In this document: positions 42,901 through 51,072 of the stretch, one piece after another
Numbering within the stretch: position 1 is the stretch's first letter
How the letters are laid out: each line of letters begins with the position of its first letter
Assembly: GCA_035299505.1 (NCBI GenBank)
Contig: DATGWL010000178.1
Coordinates: 1-64,000 of the forward strand
DNA: 64,000 nt
Direction: 5' to 3'
Source of the DNA: M3007 sp035299505
GTDB lineage: Bacteria > Bacteroidota > Bacteroidia > Chitinophagales > Saprospiraceae
Position numbers and translations under genes: made by a program
Notes under the pieces: model-generated
What the model saw: only the letters and a program-made list of their open reading frames with translations
Database searches by the model: none
Told to the model about the DNA's origin: nothing

Positions 42901-44628
42901 ACAACACTGACCGAACCGCAATGCTTCGGATTAAATACGGGTACCATTGCTATTGGCGTGCAAAATGGTCAGCCGCCTTATACCAGCTACAACTGGGCGC
43001 CGCAACCTCTGCCTAACTCCCCGGTAATTTTCAACCTGCTGGCAGGCACGTATACTGTAACGGTGACCGATAATGCCGGCTGTACACTGGTAGGAACCTT
43101 CCTGCTGGATGAACCGCCTGCCATAGTGAATACCTTCAGCACAGCAGTACCAAGTAAGGTTTCTTGCTTCGGCATATGTGATGGGGCCGCTACACCAATC
43201 GTACGGTATAACTCCAACCCGCAAACAACGGGCATTTTCACGTTCGCCTGGAGCGATGGTTCTACGGATTCCCTCCGTACCACTCTTTGCGCCGGTCCGA
43301 ATTACGTGACCATCACCGATGGCAATAACTGCTTCCTTGTAGATACTATTGATATCACCACACCGCCGCAAATCACCGGTACTGCTACCACCACTGATGC
43401 CCTTTGCTTTGGCGACGACACCGGTACAGCTACCATCGTACCTGCTGGTGGTAACGGAAGCCCATACAGCGTTTTGTGGAGCACTGGTGCTACAACTACC
43501 TCAGTAACAGGTTTGTTTGCAGGGCCAATTACTGTAACCATCACGGATAAAGACGGTTGCACAAATTCCGTAAACAATATCGTGGTGGGTCAGCCAGGGG
43601 AGATTGCTCTGGTGGTTACTCCGGAAAACCCAACCTGCTTCGGAGGAAACAATGGTCAACTTACGGTTGATATCACGGGTGGCGTGCCTAACTACACCTA
43701 CTTCTGGGAAGATGCAGATGGCGATAATGTAGGTAATAGCCAAACCGCTGAAATGCTGACGGCAGGAACCTATGCTGTAACGGTAACCGACGGCAATGGC
43801 TGTACTTCTACGATTTCTTCAGTGCTTGACAACCCTATTCCGGTAGTAGGCGAATTTGAACCAATAGCTCCGCTGAATTGTAATGGCGACGAAACTACCC
43901 TGAACATCCTGTCTATCAGCGGTGGCTCAGGTGGTCCATACAGTTTTAGTGTAGACTTCGGTGCAGTGCTTGATCCAATGTTCCCGGTAACAATCGGTGG
44001 CGGATGGCACTACATCACTTACATTGATGGAAAAGACTGTGCTATTACCGACTCTGTGTTTGTACAGGAGCCAGATCCTATTCGTGTAGAATTTGATCCG
44101 GTAGAAATTGAGGTTGAATTGGGTGAATACGCTAATCTGAACCCAATCCTGAGCAACGTAGCTTCCGTGGCCAGCTTCACCTGGACCAATCCGGCAGACC
44201 TGGTAAACCCGGATACACTTTACGCAACAGCATATACCTTTGATAACCAGTCGTTTACACTTACTGTAGTGGATTCTTCCGGTTGCTCAGGCGCAGGCAC
44301 AGTGTATATTGTGGTAGATCCAAACCGTAATGTTTACATCCCGAACGTATTTATTCCAGCCAACCCTTCAGGCCTGAACGATCACTTCAATGTGAATGTT
44401 GGTCTGGGTGTAGAAACGGTGAACTTCATGCGCGTGTACGATCGCTGGGGCGAACTCGTGTACCAGCGCGAGAAGTTTTTCCCGAACAACGACAACCTGT
44501 CTGAAGGTTGGGACGGACGTTACAATGGAGATTTTGTCAATCCGGGCGTATTTGTCTACATCGTGGAAGTTAAATTCCTCGACGGCCGTGTGCTGCTCTA
44601 CCGCGGAGACGTGACAGTGATCAGGTAA
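39976..44628 (+). CDS. Giant T9SS type B surface protein with cohesin-like domain and SprB repeats
   Basis: A 1550-residue protein with signal peptide MHRLLIPLLSCLFLGAPALL (cleavage after RAQ). The first 300 residues hold an unrecognised domain with several Cys and a PKD-like part. Residues about 312-455 resemble a cohesin domain (VPPGGTVCVPVTVQNFAILS, SFSITWDETVLQYNG, NDSTLFEICFTAVGNLGDC). Then about ten SprB repeats follow, each with a Cys-rich start such as SCFGG, QCFGLN, LCFGDD, TCFGGN and an end like GTYTVTVTD. The C terminus is a gliding-associated T9SS type B domain (YIPNVFIPANPSGLNDHFNV, YDRWGELVYQ, GWDGRYNGDF, VEVKFLDGRVLLYRG). Predicted adhesin or matrix protein on the cell surface. 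Its codon use resembles that of the first giant gene. A terminator follows 53 bases after the stop. Confidence 0.9.
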   Translation: MHRLLIPLLSCLFLGAPALLRAQTPHEIKYLPFDPKNIKLTTSGAEAPCGSAGTYTFGQFVGSSNDPAPSPIFLCFGDSLQVVHNGDADLSGDPQAATAPGIAYAFYTCAPTETGPTLQDVALIPGPGDACVLAGSSTGLYITQAVPNGGSTWFFNSGTLQNTFNMGQPMSIIFAPITVDDFANNNYESAQVGFPPGPCVAVNTAAAFEVVYLNEITATGISNNFGNDCLGRFTVRGGYPQYDGNAVYDIEIFLTSNPNVKAVVHTSASNLFHLSSVPFSVPQAGNYTVVIRDGKSCPATFTIDMNVCDATDNITLAFPDTVVPPGGTVCVPVTVQNFAILSGSFSITWDETVLQYNGLQNVSSVIDTVFNPAANLNEQQTSLGFLGVQIFNNLNPTTIFIPNDSTLFEICFTAVGNLGDCSGLGVINTPTGIALEDEMGQNLALTVDTGQVCIAFLPLSFTFTVTDTTCLGEALLTITPVGGVEPYDVIVRQDPGTGPTYSGTVLTSGGTFDVQNVGSPNNTPETFEICVTDNNGSGATQCTTFVVNIPRLGAQINFVQEPLCNGQNNGIISAVVLQGGITVNNPGPTYTYAWAPANLTVQNSQVQNGVPAGLYTVTVTDLNTGCSEVASGTLGQPAPLSSNSITVTPASCSGVCDGIINYEAEGGTPFPGPAYQYAWENLGTNTQAGSGTDNPIVLAGICAGVYRVTFTDSRGCTETEEVTVTDLRALGVNLNVQQNVSCFGGTNGAISISVTESVASGNAFTPTWTPAGGASGGTSPNFTYSALASGTYIFSAVDNLGCSVSDTFIVTQPTQLRVDSLGQSNPICAQPNSGSISINAAGGTGFGTYIFNWTPPATNVQNPSGLPFGAYTVTVTDANNCTVTRTFNLLEPTPPNITFTSVVPLKCGGDGSLTASAPNGFIYVWTDINGVVIDSTQTIDSLVGGDYIIRVFDTGGCVGEDTISLTDVIALSFSDTTLTEPQCFGLNTGTIAIGVQNGQPPYTSYNWAPQPLPNSPVIFNLLAGTYTVTVTDNAGCTLVGTFLLDEPPAIVNTFSTAVPSKVSCFGICDGAATPIVRYNSNPQTTGIFTFAWSDGSTDSLRTTLCAGPNYVTITDGNNCFLVDTIDITTPPQITGTATTTDALCFGDDTGTATIVPAGGNGSPYSVLWSTGATTTSVTGLFAGPITVTITDKDGCTNSVNNIVVGQPGEIALVVTPENPTCFGGNNGQLTVDITGGVPNYTYFWEDADGDNVGNSQTAEMLTAGTYAVTVTDGNGCTSTISSVLDNPIPVVGEFEPIAPLNCNGDETTLNILSISGGSGGPYSFSVDFGAVLDPMFPVTIGGGWHYITYIDGKDCAITDSVFVQEPDPIRVEFDPVEIEVELGEYANLNPILSNVASVASFTWTNPADLVNPDTLYATAYTFDNQSFTLTVVDSSGCSGAGTVYIVVDPNRNVYIPNVFIPANPSGLNDHFNVNVGLGVETVNFMRVYDRWGELVYQREKFFPNNDNLSEGWDGRYNGDFVNPGVFVYIVEVKFLDGRVLLYRGDVTVIR

Positions 44629-44680
44629 TCCTGTTCCAATATTCCGGCGCCGGATGTAAAACCCGCGTCAATAGTTTAGA

Positions 44681-44720
44681 ACATAAGCCATTCCAATTCT
44701 GGGATGGCTTATGTTTTTTT
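44681..44720 (+). terminator. Terminator after the second giant gene
   Basis: Stem ACATAAGCCATTCC / GGGATGGCTTATGT (one G-U/mismatch near the loop), loop AATTCT, followed by seven T. Confidence 0.85.
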
Positions 44721-44744
44721 GTCCAGCAGCATAAAAATCAGGAA

Positions 44745-44801
44745 CATCACCCACTCACTCATTCACCCACTCGCTCATTCACTCACTCACTCATTCACTC
44801 A
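44745..44801. repeat. Tetranucleotide-type tandem repeat (ACTC/ATTC units)
   Basis: About 14 units of CACTCACTCATTCACC type, on the minus strand GTGA/ATGA. The stop codon TGA of the GNAT gene lies inside it at 44795-44797, and further TGA codons follow in the repeat, so unit loss or gain would only affect the last residues of the protein. Confidence 0.75.
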
Positions 44802-46036
44802 TGGTCCTTGAAAGGGTGCCTAGGCTGCCATTCTTCCACAGGCTTGAGATAATCCAGGATAGTAGGTACGAAGCGGTTGGCAACGGCGTTTTGGTGGCGC
44901 AGATAGCAATACAGATCGTGCGCAACAGCGCCGACAGAGCTTTTTATTTCCAGGGCAGTGCGGGCGAAAACGATTTGTTTACTGCCGCCTTCAATACCCA
45001 TTTTTATGATATCGTAGAGAATATTCAGGTATAGCTGGTAGTCGTGGTTCAGTGATTTTTCGTATCCCAGGAAATGGGCTTCCAACTCATCGTGGTTCCA
45101 GATCATGGTATAGAAAGCTACCAGTTTGCCGTCCAGGTAGTAGGCATACATCTGAAAATGCTCATGCAGGTCCTTTTTCAGTGCGGCCAGATAATGCTCA
45201 TTCAGGTCTACCATGTTGAACCCCGCGTTATTGGCAATATCCTTGTATAAGCGGTAGATATTGGGCAATTCCTGCAGGATTTCGGCATAGGTCATAGGAC
45301 GTTTTTCAATACCGTCCAGCTTTTTAAACGCTCGTTTTGCCCGGGTGCGATATTTGGTAGACATCGCATTGAGGTACTCTTCCATGTTGTGGTAGGGCAA
45401 ATCCAGCACCATGTTGGGTTGGATTTCAAACTCTGTGAATCCTTTTTTACCCAGGTATTGTCCTTGCGGTCTGTGGAGTGGCGCAATGTCTTTAACCAGT
45501 ATAACCGGCATTTTCACGCCTTCCTTGCCCATTTGGTCGATCACATAATCCAGTGCTTGTTCGAGCACAATAACGGCGTCTTCTTCACGTGCTTTTTCCG
45601 GGTTGAAATAATAGCCATGCTCGCCGGTGAGCAGCATGTTGCCACAAATCAGGATATCAGCAGCGGCTTTGCCTGCCACCCATTTTTTGAACCATTGGGA
45701 AAGTCCGCCAAAAAAGCAGGGGTCCTTGCGTGGCACGTCCAGATCGGCAATATTGTCGTCGCCTTTAAAATATTTGATTTGGCAAAGCGCAACACCGACA
45801 GGCTGGTCCTGCTGGTAAAAAACCAGGTACCCGAAACGCATGCCTTCGGGTGGGTTGGCTTCCAGAATACTAAGGTATTGCCGTTGCAAAAACAGGTCAT
45901 GTGCAGGTGCAGCATGATCCCAGTCCTGGCCGGCAGCTTCTATGCTTCGGAAAAAGGTATATCGCAGGGCGGTGCTCAATTGGGTGGACAGAGTTGGCTC
46001 TAAAGATACGGTGGATGGCGAAACTGTGGTTGACAT
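44795..46036 (-). CDS. GNAT / FemAB-like acyltransferase of unknown substrate
   Basis: The ATG at 46036 is chosen; a longer frame to 46075 has a weak N terminus. The 413-residue cytoplasmic protein has the two-lobed GNAT-like fold of the FemAB/BioF2-like acetyltransferase superfamily: an N-terminal lobe with FGYLVFYQQDQPVGVALCQI, and a C-terminal lobe with LVAFYTMIWNHDELEAHFLG and QIVFARTALEIKSSVGAV. The linker KRAFKKLDGIEKRPMTYAEI is helical. The substrate is unknown: relatives include peptidoglycan aminoacyl transferases and polysaccharide acetylases. It is the last gene of the minus-strand run, 49 bases downstream of the pyrophosphatase gene, and ends within a short tandem repeat. Confidence 0.75.
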   Translation of the reverse strand: MSTTVSPSTVSLEPTLSTQLSTALRYTFFRSIEAAGQDWDHAAPAHDLFLQRQYLSILEANPPEGMRFGYLVFYQQDQPVGVALCQIKYFKGDDNIADLDVPRKDPCFFGGLSQWFKKWVAGKAAADILICGNMLLTGEHGYYFNPEKAREEDAVIVLEQALDYVIDQMGKEGVKMPVILVKDIAPLHRPQGQYLGKKGFTEFEIQPNMVLDLPYHNMEEYLNAMSTKYRTRAKRAFKKLDGIEKRPMTYAEILQELPNIYRLYKDIANNAGFNMVDLNEHYLAALKKDLHEHFQMYAYYLDGKLVAFYTMIWNHDELEAHFLGYEKSLNHDYQLYLNILYDIIKMGIEGGSKQIVFARTALEIKSSVGAVAHDLYCYLRHQNAVANRFVPTILDYLKPVEEWQPRHPFKDHE

Positions 46037-46085
46037 GCAAGAGAAGGTGTAACAAAAGAACGCCGTCTCTGGCAAATGGTTGTAA

Positions 46086-46628
46086 TCAATCTACCAATTG
46101 CCACTTTTTAACTTCCTGTATCGCTGCCTGCTCGTCAGACCAGCCCATTATGGTCATAGTACCCAGACCATCGTAGTACAGGAAAAACTGCTCCAAAATA
46201 TGCCGGATGGCACTGTAATCTCGCTGGAATTCAGTCCAGTTGGTGGCTTTAATGATACGTTTTTCAGGATCCACCGGAATGGCCAGCACTTTGTGGTCTA
46301 GCTCTCCCAGGTCTTTCAGCATTAGCAATCCAATAGGTTCAACTTCCACCACCGTACCAGTGGGTATATGTTCCGCCAAAATAAGCACATCCAGCGGATC
46401 ACCATCACCACCGCGGTCTTTAACCATTTTGGTGGATGGTATGAAACCGTAATTAACCGGGTACGACATAAAATCTACCCGCCTGGGTTTGCCGTTGCGC
46501 ACATCAGGTTGAAACTGAAGCAGGGCCGTATTGTATTCATACTTGGTGTTGGTGCCGGCTGGTATTTCCACCACGCCCTGCAACAAGCCGTTGGCAGAAA
46601 AAGAGGGTAGGGTAAGGTGATTCATCAT
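46086..46628 (-). CDS. ppa: Inorganic pyrophosphatase (family I)
   Basis: A 180-residue soluble enzyme, a usual length for family I. It has EIPAGTNTKYEYN near the N terminus, YPVNYGFIPST, the metal-binding signature GDGDPLDVLIL with the three conserved Asp, and DPEKRIIKA. It hydrolyses diphosphate, driving biosynthetic reactions forward. Two adjacent ATG codons begin the gene; the first is used. The upstream glycosyltransferase stop is three bases away, which indicates co-transcription; a pyrophosphatase next to an NDP-sugar-dependent enzyme makes biochemical sense but is common by chance. Confidence 0.93.
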   Translation of the reverse strand: MMNHLTLPSFSANGLLQGVVEIPAGTNTKYEYNTALLQFQPDVRNGKPRRVDFMSYPVNYGFIPSTKMVKDRGGDGDPLDVLILAEHIPTGTVVEVEPIGLLMLKDLGELDHKVLAIPVDPEKRIIKATNWTEFQRDYSAIRHILEQFFLYYDGLGTMTIMGWSDEQAAIQEVKKWQLVD

Positions 46629-46631
46629 TGG

Positions 46632-47567
46632 TTAAAGCTCTTTTTCAATCAGATAATTGTTGCGGATACTGGAGTTGCGGTTGATCATTTCTGCCAGAAA
46701 ACCAGTCAGAAATAACTGTGTGCCCACCACCAGAGAAAGAATACCGAAGTAAAACAACGGCCTGCTGGTCATGCCATACTCCAGGTAAACCGCCTTGGCA
46801 AAGGTCAGGTAAGCCAGTATGCAAAATCCAATCACAAAGGATAATATACCCAGGGTGCCAAAGAAGTGCATGGGGCGTTTCCCAAACTTGCCCACAAACG
46901 AAATACTCATCAGATCCAGCGGACCATTGATAAATCGTTCAAAGCCGCCAAATTTGGTTACGCCATATTGTCGCGCACGGTGCTCCACCACTTTTTCGCC
47001 AATTCGGGTAAATCCTGCCCATTTGGCAATCACCGGAATGTAACGATGCATTTCGCCGTATACCTCTATGGTTTTCACCACATCCGAACGGTAGGCCTTC
47101 AGCCCGCAATTGAAGTCGTGCAGGTATATGCCGCTCATCCAACGGGTTACAGCATTGTACAACTTGGTGGGAATAGTTTTGCTGATGGGGTCGTGCCGCA
47201 CCTTTTTCCAGCCGCTCACCAGGTCGTAACCCTCCTCCGTGATCATATGATACAGCCCCGGGATTTCGTCCGGACTATCCTGCAGATCGGCATCCATGGT
47301 AATCACCACATCTCCATGCGAAGCCTGGAATCCGGTGTGCAGTCCAGCCGATTTGCCGTAATTGCGCCTGAATTTGATACCCCGTACATGGGGGTTAACC
47401 TGTTTCAATTGCTCGATTATTTTCCAGGATTTATCTGTACTGCCATCGTCAACCATGATGATTTCGTACGAAAAGTGGTGTTTTTCGCACACACGTCTGA
47501 TCCAGGATTCGAGTTCCGGAAGGCTCTCCTCCTCATTTTTAAGGGGTATTACAATGGATATCTGCAT
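46632..47567 (-). CDS. Membrane glycosyltransferase 2 (polyprenyl-phosphate sugar transferase type)
   Basis: A 311-residue protein with a GT-A domain: SIVIPLKNEEESLPELESWI, IIMVDDGSTDKSW, GIKFRRNYGKSAGLHTGFQ, and the metal site TMDADLQDSPDEI. Two membrane helices lie in the C-terminal 80 residues (FGTLGILSFVIGFCILAYL and YFGILSLVVGTQLFLTGFLA). The layout is that of DPM1/GtrB/ArnC-type enzymes, which load a sugar onto undecaprenyl phosphate at the inner membrane. The sugar is unknown. It is part of the minus-strand gene run and overlaps nothing; the TrmH gene ends 36 bases upstream. Confidence 0.88.
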   Translation of the reverse strand: MQISIVIPLKNEEESLPELESWIRRVCEKHHFSYEIIMVDDGSTDKSWKIIEQLKQVNPHVRGIKFRRNYGKSAGLHTGFQASHGDVVITMDADLQDSPDEIPGLYHMITEEGYDLVSGWKKVRHDPISKTIPTKLYNAVTRWMSGIYLHDFNCGLKAYRSDVVKTIEVYGEMHRYIPVIAKWAGFTRIGEKVVEHRARQYGVTKFGGFERFINGPLDLMSISFVGKFGKRPMHFFGTLGILSFVIGFCILAYLTFAKAVYLEYGMTSRPLFYFGILSLVVGTQLFLTGFLAEMINRNSSIRNNYLIEKEL

Positions 47568-47603
47568 GTTCTAGCGCAAAATTGGAGGGGCAAATCTACA
47601 CCT

Positions 47604-48338
47604 TTAGAGTTCAAATTTTGTGAGCGGACTGGGTCTGATCTGCGTTCTTTCCGCAGCAGGATCTCTTTGCACAAACACCGGGAGTAAATCTGCCGAATCT
47701 TTACTAACTGGTATAGCTTGTTGCTGCAGGTGACTTTTTTCTTTCAGCATGGTTTTCCAACGATCAAAAAGTAGTTCCTGTTCTTCGGGACTAAACTTGC
47801 TTTTGCTGTCGTAAAACCCTTGCTGAGCCCGCTGACGCCGGGCTTCAAACAGGGTGATGGCGCATGCCACCGATATGTTCAAACTTTCGGCAAAACCTAC
47901 CTGTGGAATAGCAAAATTACCATCACTCAAGGCCTGAGCTTCAGCGCTGACACCCTCATCCTCATTGCCAAACAACAGTGCCGTGGGCACAGTCAGATCC
48001 AGCTCATACAAAGAGTGACTGCGGTCTCCCAGGCCTGTAGCCAGGATGCGCTGATATCGTTGCCGTACCCGCCTGAAACACTCCTCCATATCTTCAAAAA
48101 CATAAACATCAATCCATTTAAAGGTGCCGGCTGAGGTTTTTTTCCCTAACACCAGTCCCCGCTTGTCGAGGTATTTTTTTGTATATAAAACGAATACCTC
48201 CCTGATACCTACGGCGTCGCAAGAGCGCAATACGGCACTGATATTCAAGGGATCGAAGATATTCTCCAGTATAACCGTCAAATCAGGTTGCGATTGACGG
48301 ATGACGGAGCGGATTTTTTGTTCTCTTACTGGATTCAC
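47604..48338 (-). CDS. trmH: tRNA (guanosine-18-2'-O)-methyltransferase-like SpoU protein
   Basis: A 244-residue SPOUT methyltransferase. The three motifs are clear: motif 1 ENIFDPLNISAVLRSCDAVG (Asn and Arg in place), motif 2 TALLFGNEDEGVSAEAQAL, motif 3 AIPQVGFAESLNISVACAIT. The N-terminal extension is short and the C-terminal tail is charged, as in TrmH, which methylates the ribose of G18 in tRNA using S-adenosylmethionine. The start is probably GTG at 48338, since there is no ATG in the first domain. Assignment between TrmH and closely related SpoU enzymes is by motif spacing, so moderately sure. Confidence 0.85.
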   Translation of the reverse strand: MNPVREQKIRSVIRQSQPDLTVILENIFDPLNISAVLRSCDAVGIREVFVLYTKKYLDKRGLVLGKKTSAGTFKWIDVYVFEDMEECFRRVRQRYQRILATGLGDRSHSLYELDLTVPTALLFGNEDEGVSAEAQALSDGNFAIPQVGFAESLNISVACAITLFEARRQRAQQGFYDSKSKFSPEEQELLFDRWKTMLKEKSHLQQQAIPVSKDSADLLPVFVQRDPAAERTQIRPSPLTKFEL

Positions 48339-48394
48339 AGGTGTCGTGGAAATGAATTGATTAGGTGGACGCAGACTAACCGGAAATGGTTGGT

Positions 48395-49723
48395 TTATTT
48401 TTGTACCGGCACATACTGATATTGTTCAAACTTCAGCAGGTGTACAAAGGTGTTTTCCCAGTAATCTGGCTTGTTTTTACCATCATCTACCTGTCCATTC
48501 CGGTAAATTTTGGAAAACTGAAAATGCCCTCGAAGGGTGTTGGCTTTTTCACTGCTCAACTTCTCAGGGAACGACAATCCGTAACGAGCCAGCATTCTGC
48601 CCACAAACAAAGTGACATCGTATCCGTTGAAACCATCGTCGTCGGGTATGGTACCCGTGGCTTCATAAAACCGTTGCTGAAAGGCTTTGATCTCTTCATC
48701 AGTATAATCCAGCCAACCGGCCGAGGTGATGTGCACATTCAGGCTATTGAGGTAGTCAGGCTCAATAGCTTCAAAAGATCGCCATTGGGGCATGCCGTAA
48801 ACCTCTACCTGATTGCTGCCTTTTACTTCCTTCAATTTTCGCATGAATGCCATGACAAAGTCTTGGCTTGCCCAGCTGGGCAACACAAAAACGCTGGTTC
48901 TCCCGGCTTTCAGGTATTTTCTCAGCTCGGCCGATTCAATTCCCTTGGCATCATCCGGTAAAATTATTTCGTTGAAACGCACCGTGCCGCCAATAGCCGC
49001 ATTGGCATCCTGAAAATATGGGAGGCGGTCAGCCTCTTTGGCTTTGCAAACTAGTGTCACCGCATCTGCCTTGTGTCGTTTCCGAACATACCGGGTAATG
49101 GTTTCGCAGTGCGCACGCAGGGACGGATTGATTTGAATAAATCCCGGATTATCCTGGGTTAAATCTGCACTTGGCGATTCCGGCGATACCAGGATTTTAC
49201 GCCGTTCTTTGGTCCATTCTGCAAACATGCTTATATGAGAGGCCCTCACTGGTCCGATAAACACGGATGATTTGTCCAGCCTGCTGTTCTTCATGGCTTT
49301 CTCAAAATCGGCGTCATTGGCCTGGGTGTCCCAAACATCGGCAACGAGTGTTACGGATTCTTCTTTGCTCAATTGTTCCAGGGCCAGTTTGGCCCCGCTG
49401 TAGAACTGCAAGGCAAGTTTGCTCTTTTCAGGTACCTGTTCACCAGTCATCTGATTGCTGAGGAAGGGCAGCAAATAACTGATGTGGTAGGTGGCGCCGG
49501 ATGGTTTATTGCCCCCGGGTTGTCCTGTAGCAGGTCCAATAGGAGGTTTGCCTCCATTGGCTGGTGTCCATCGAATGGTATCCATAGGCGCCGGTTTGCC
49601 TGAGGGCTGGTTGCCTCCGCTTGGTTTGGCAGGGGCTGTGCTCCTGCGGGATGGATCGCAGGAGGCTATTACAAAGCCCAGACCCAGGAGGAAAATCAGG
49701 GAGAAATGAATTGATTTCTTCAT
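48395..49723 (-). CDS. Lipoprotein with type 1 periplasmic-binding fold
   Basis: ATG at 49723 gives MKKSIHFSLIFLLGLGFVIA with lipobox Cys after it (VIASC), followed by a Pro/Gly/Lys-rich linker. Residues about 85-430 resemble a type 1 periplasmic-binding domain (LPFLSNQMTGEQVPEKSKLA, KSSVFIGPVRASHISMFAEW, TITRYVRKRHKADAVTLVCK, DDDGFNGYDVTLFVGRML), as in Leu/Ile/Val-type receptors and LpoA/LppC. No transporter permease is near, so a ligand-sensing or cell-envelope role is possible. The 442-residue gene begins one base after the eIF1-like gene stops; together they are clearly in one operon. Confidence 0.75.
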   Translation of the reverse strand: MKKSIHFSLIFLLGLGFVIASCDPSRRSTAPAKPSGGNQPSGKPAPMDTIRWTPANGGKPPIGPATGQPGGNKPSGATYHISYLLPFLSNQMTGEQVPEKSKLALQFYSGAKLALEQLSKEESVTLVADVWDTQANDADFEKAMKNSRLDKSSVFIGPVRASHISMFAEWTKERRKILVSPESPSADLTQDNPGFIQINPSLRAHCETITRYVRKRHKADAVTLVCKAKEADRLPYFQDANAAIGGTVRFNEIILPDDAKGIESAELRKYLKAGRTSVFVLPSWASQDFVMAFMRKLKEVKGSNQVEVYGMPQWRSFEAIEPDYLNSLNVHITSAGWLDYTDEEIKAFQQRFYEATGTIPDDDGFNGYDVTLFVGRMLARYGLSFPEKLSSEKANTLRGHFQFSKIYRNGQVDDGKNKPDYWENTFVHLLKFEQYQYVPVQK

Positions 49724-49724
49724 A

Positions 49725-50084
49725 TCAACCGCCGGCTTTTTTGGTTTGTTTATATCCAAGATCCAGCAAAAGCTTCAGAATCTTGTCGCGATGGTCTCCC
49801 TGAACAATGATAATGCCATCTTTGGCATTGCCACCTGCCGCACATTTACTTTTTAGGGTTTTGGCCAGGCTTTCTAAATCCTCGTCAGGGCCGGTAAAAC
49901 CTTTCACCAGCGTAGATTCTTTACCGCCTTTACCTCGTTCCAGCCAGATGCGCAGCGATTGTTTGGCCGGATCAATACCAGCTTTGTTTTCTTCTTCAGG
50001 CTCCTCCGGCCTGAAATCCGGATTGGTGGAAAATACCAGTCCGCCTAAGTCGGAAAAGGACTTGGAAAATTTTTGTTTGCTCAT
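49725..50084 (-). CDS. eIF1/SUI1-like translation initiation factor (YciH family)
   Basis: A 119-residue protein with an acidic N-terminal extension and a SUI1 domain: LRIWLERGKGGKESTLVKGF, LAKTLKSKCAAGGNAKDGII, VQGDHRDKILKLLLDLGYKQ. The segment KSKCAAGGNAKDG is the usual signature of the family. Bacterial members such as YciH are thought to influence the fidelity of initiation; their exact role is not settled. It lies five bases after the lipid kinase gene and one base before the binding lipoprotein gene. Confidence 0.88.
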   Translation of the reverse strand: MSKQKFSKSFSDLGGLVFSTNPDFRPEEPEEENKAGIDPAKQSLRIWLERGKGGKESTLVKGFTGPDEDLESLAKTLKSKCAAGGNAKDGIIIVQGDHRDKILKLLLDLGYKQTKKAGG

Positions 50085-50089
50085 GGTAG

Positions 50090-51037
50090 TTATGACTCTT
50101 CAACAGGGGTTTGCGGCACCAAAATACGCAATGCTGCAGGTTTAACGGAGCATTCCAGCAGGTCGTCAATGATCATTCCCTCTCCGTCGAGGTGTACATG
50201 ATTGGCGCCTTCAGCCCGGATACTCACTTTTTGCGCTGTATAATGTTCTACAAAATCGGCTTCGTAAATCTTGTTGGTCAACATCGACGGAATTGCGGCA
50301 AAATACTGCCAACGGGGCGCATCTTTGAGAATAACCACTTCAAACAGGCCATCATCCAGTTGGGCATCTGGTGCTATTTGGAAATTATAGCCGTACATGG
50401 GGCCATTGGCAATGCTGATGGCAAAACACTTGCGCTCGAATTCTTGTCCATCGAGTGTAATCTGGCAATCGCGGGCAGTGTAACTCAATCCGGCTTCAAC
50501 TGATTTCAAAAAATACGGCAAAAAACCACGCCAATGGCTGCCTTTCATCATATTAGATACCAAACCATCAAAACCGACTCCCGCGATATTGAAAAACGGA
50601 ATGTTGTTCATCAACCCGCAATCAATGGTTTTAGCCTCGGCGGTGTTTAGTTTTTTGATTGCCTCGTCAATATCTCTTCCATATCCGAGATGCATGGCCA
50701 GACCGTTGCCAGAACCTGCCGGAATAATGCCCAGGATTGTTTCTGCTCCAACCAATGCCGAGGCCACTTCATTGATGGATCCATCGCCACCCACTGCTAC
50801 CACATATTCATAGCCTTCTGCAATGGCTTTTTTAGCCAGTTCTGCAGCGTGACCTGCTTTCTGGGTGAGCCAGATGGCATATTCAAACTTCTTGTGGTTC
50901 AGATGGTTGTCTACACTGTCGCGGATATGTTTTTGCAGATTGGTACCTGCTTTGGGGTTTACGATAAACACCATTCTCCTTGGCCGCAACAGGTACGCCA
51001 GGAGGTCATTTTTGATAACCGGATTTGAATCTTCCAT
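50090..51037 (-). CDS. Diacylglycerol kinase family lipid kinase (YegS/DgkB-like)
   Basis: The ATG at 51037 is used; the frame is open to 51103 but overlaps the rluD end without support. The 315-residue protein shows the catalytic-domain motifs VFIVNPKAGTNLQKHIRD, VVAVGGDGSINEVASALVG and LGIIPAGSGNGLAMHLG (G-G-D-G-S and GSGNG nucleotide-binding loops), then the beta-sandwich domain (FFNIAGVGFDGLVSNMMKGS, QIAPDAQLDDGLFEVVILKD, VHLDGEGMI). It phosphorylates diacylglycerol or related lipids at the inner membrane face. Part of the minus-strand run, 35 bases after rluD. Confidence 0.87.
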   Translation of the reverse strand: MEDSNPVIKNDLLAYLLRPRRMVFIVNPKAGTNLQKHIRDSVDNHLNHKKFEYAIWLTQKAGHAAELAKKAIAEGYEYVVAVGGDGSINEVASALVGAETILGIIPAGSGNGLAMHLGYGRDIDEAIKKLNTAEAKTIDCGLMNNIPFFNIAGVGFDGLVSNMMKGSHWRGFLPYFLKSVEAGLSYTARDCQITLDGQEFERKCFAISIANGPMYGYNFQIAPDAQLDDGLFEVVILKDAPRWQYFAAIPSMLTNKIYEADFVEHYTAQKVSIRAEGANHVHLDGEGMIIDDLLECSVKPAALRILVPQTPVEES

Positions 51038-51072
51038 ACAACTATCGGTTTGCCGGACAAAAATGTCTTGGG

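Noticed and set aside
45389..46003. A 204-residue plus-strand frame opposite the acyltransferase gene
   Set aside because: Antisense frame with no homology signal; the minus-strand gene has proper start and fold motifs.
46866..47687. A 273-residue plus-strand frame opposite the membrane glycosyltransferase gene
   Set aside because: The minus strand holds a complete glycosyltransferase with DDGS and DAD motifs; this frame is a shadow.
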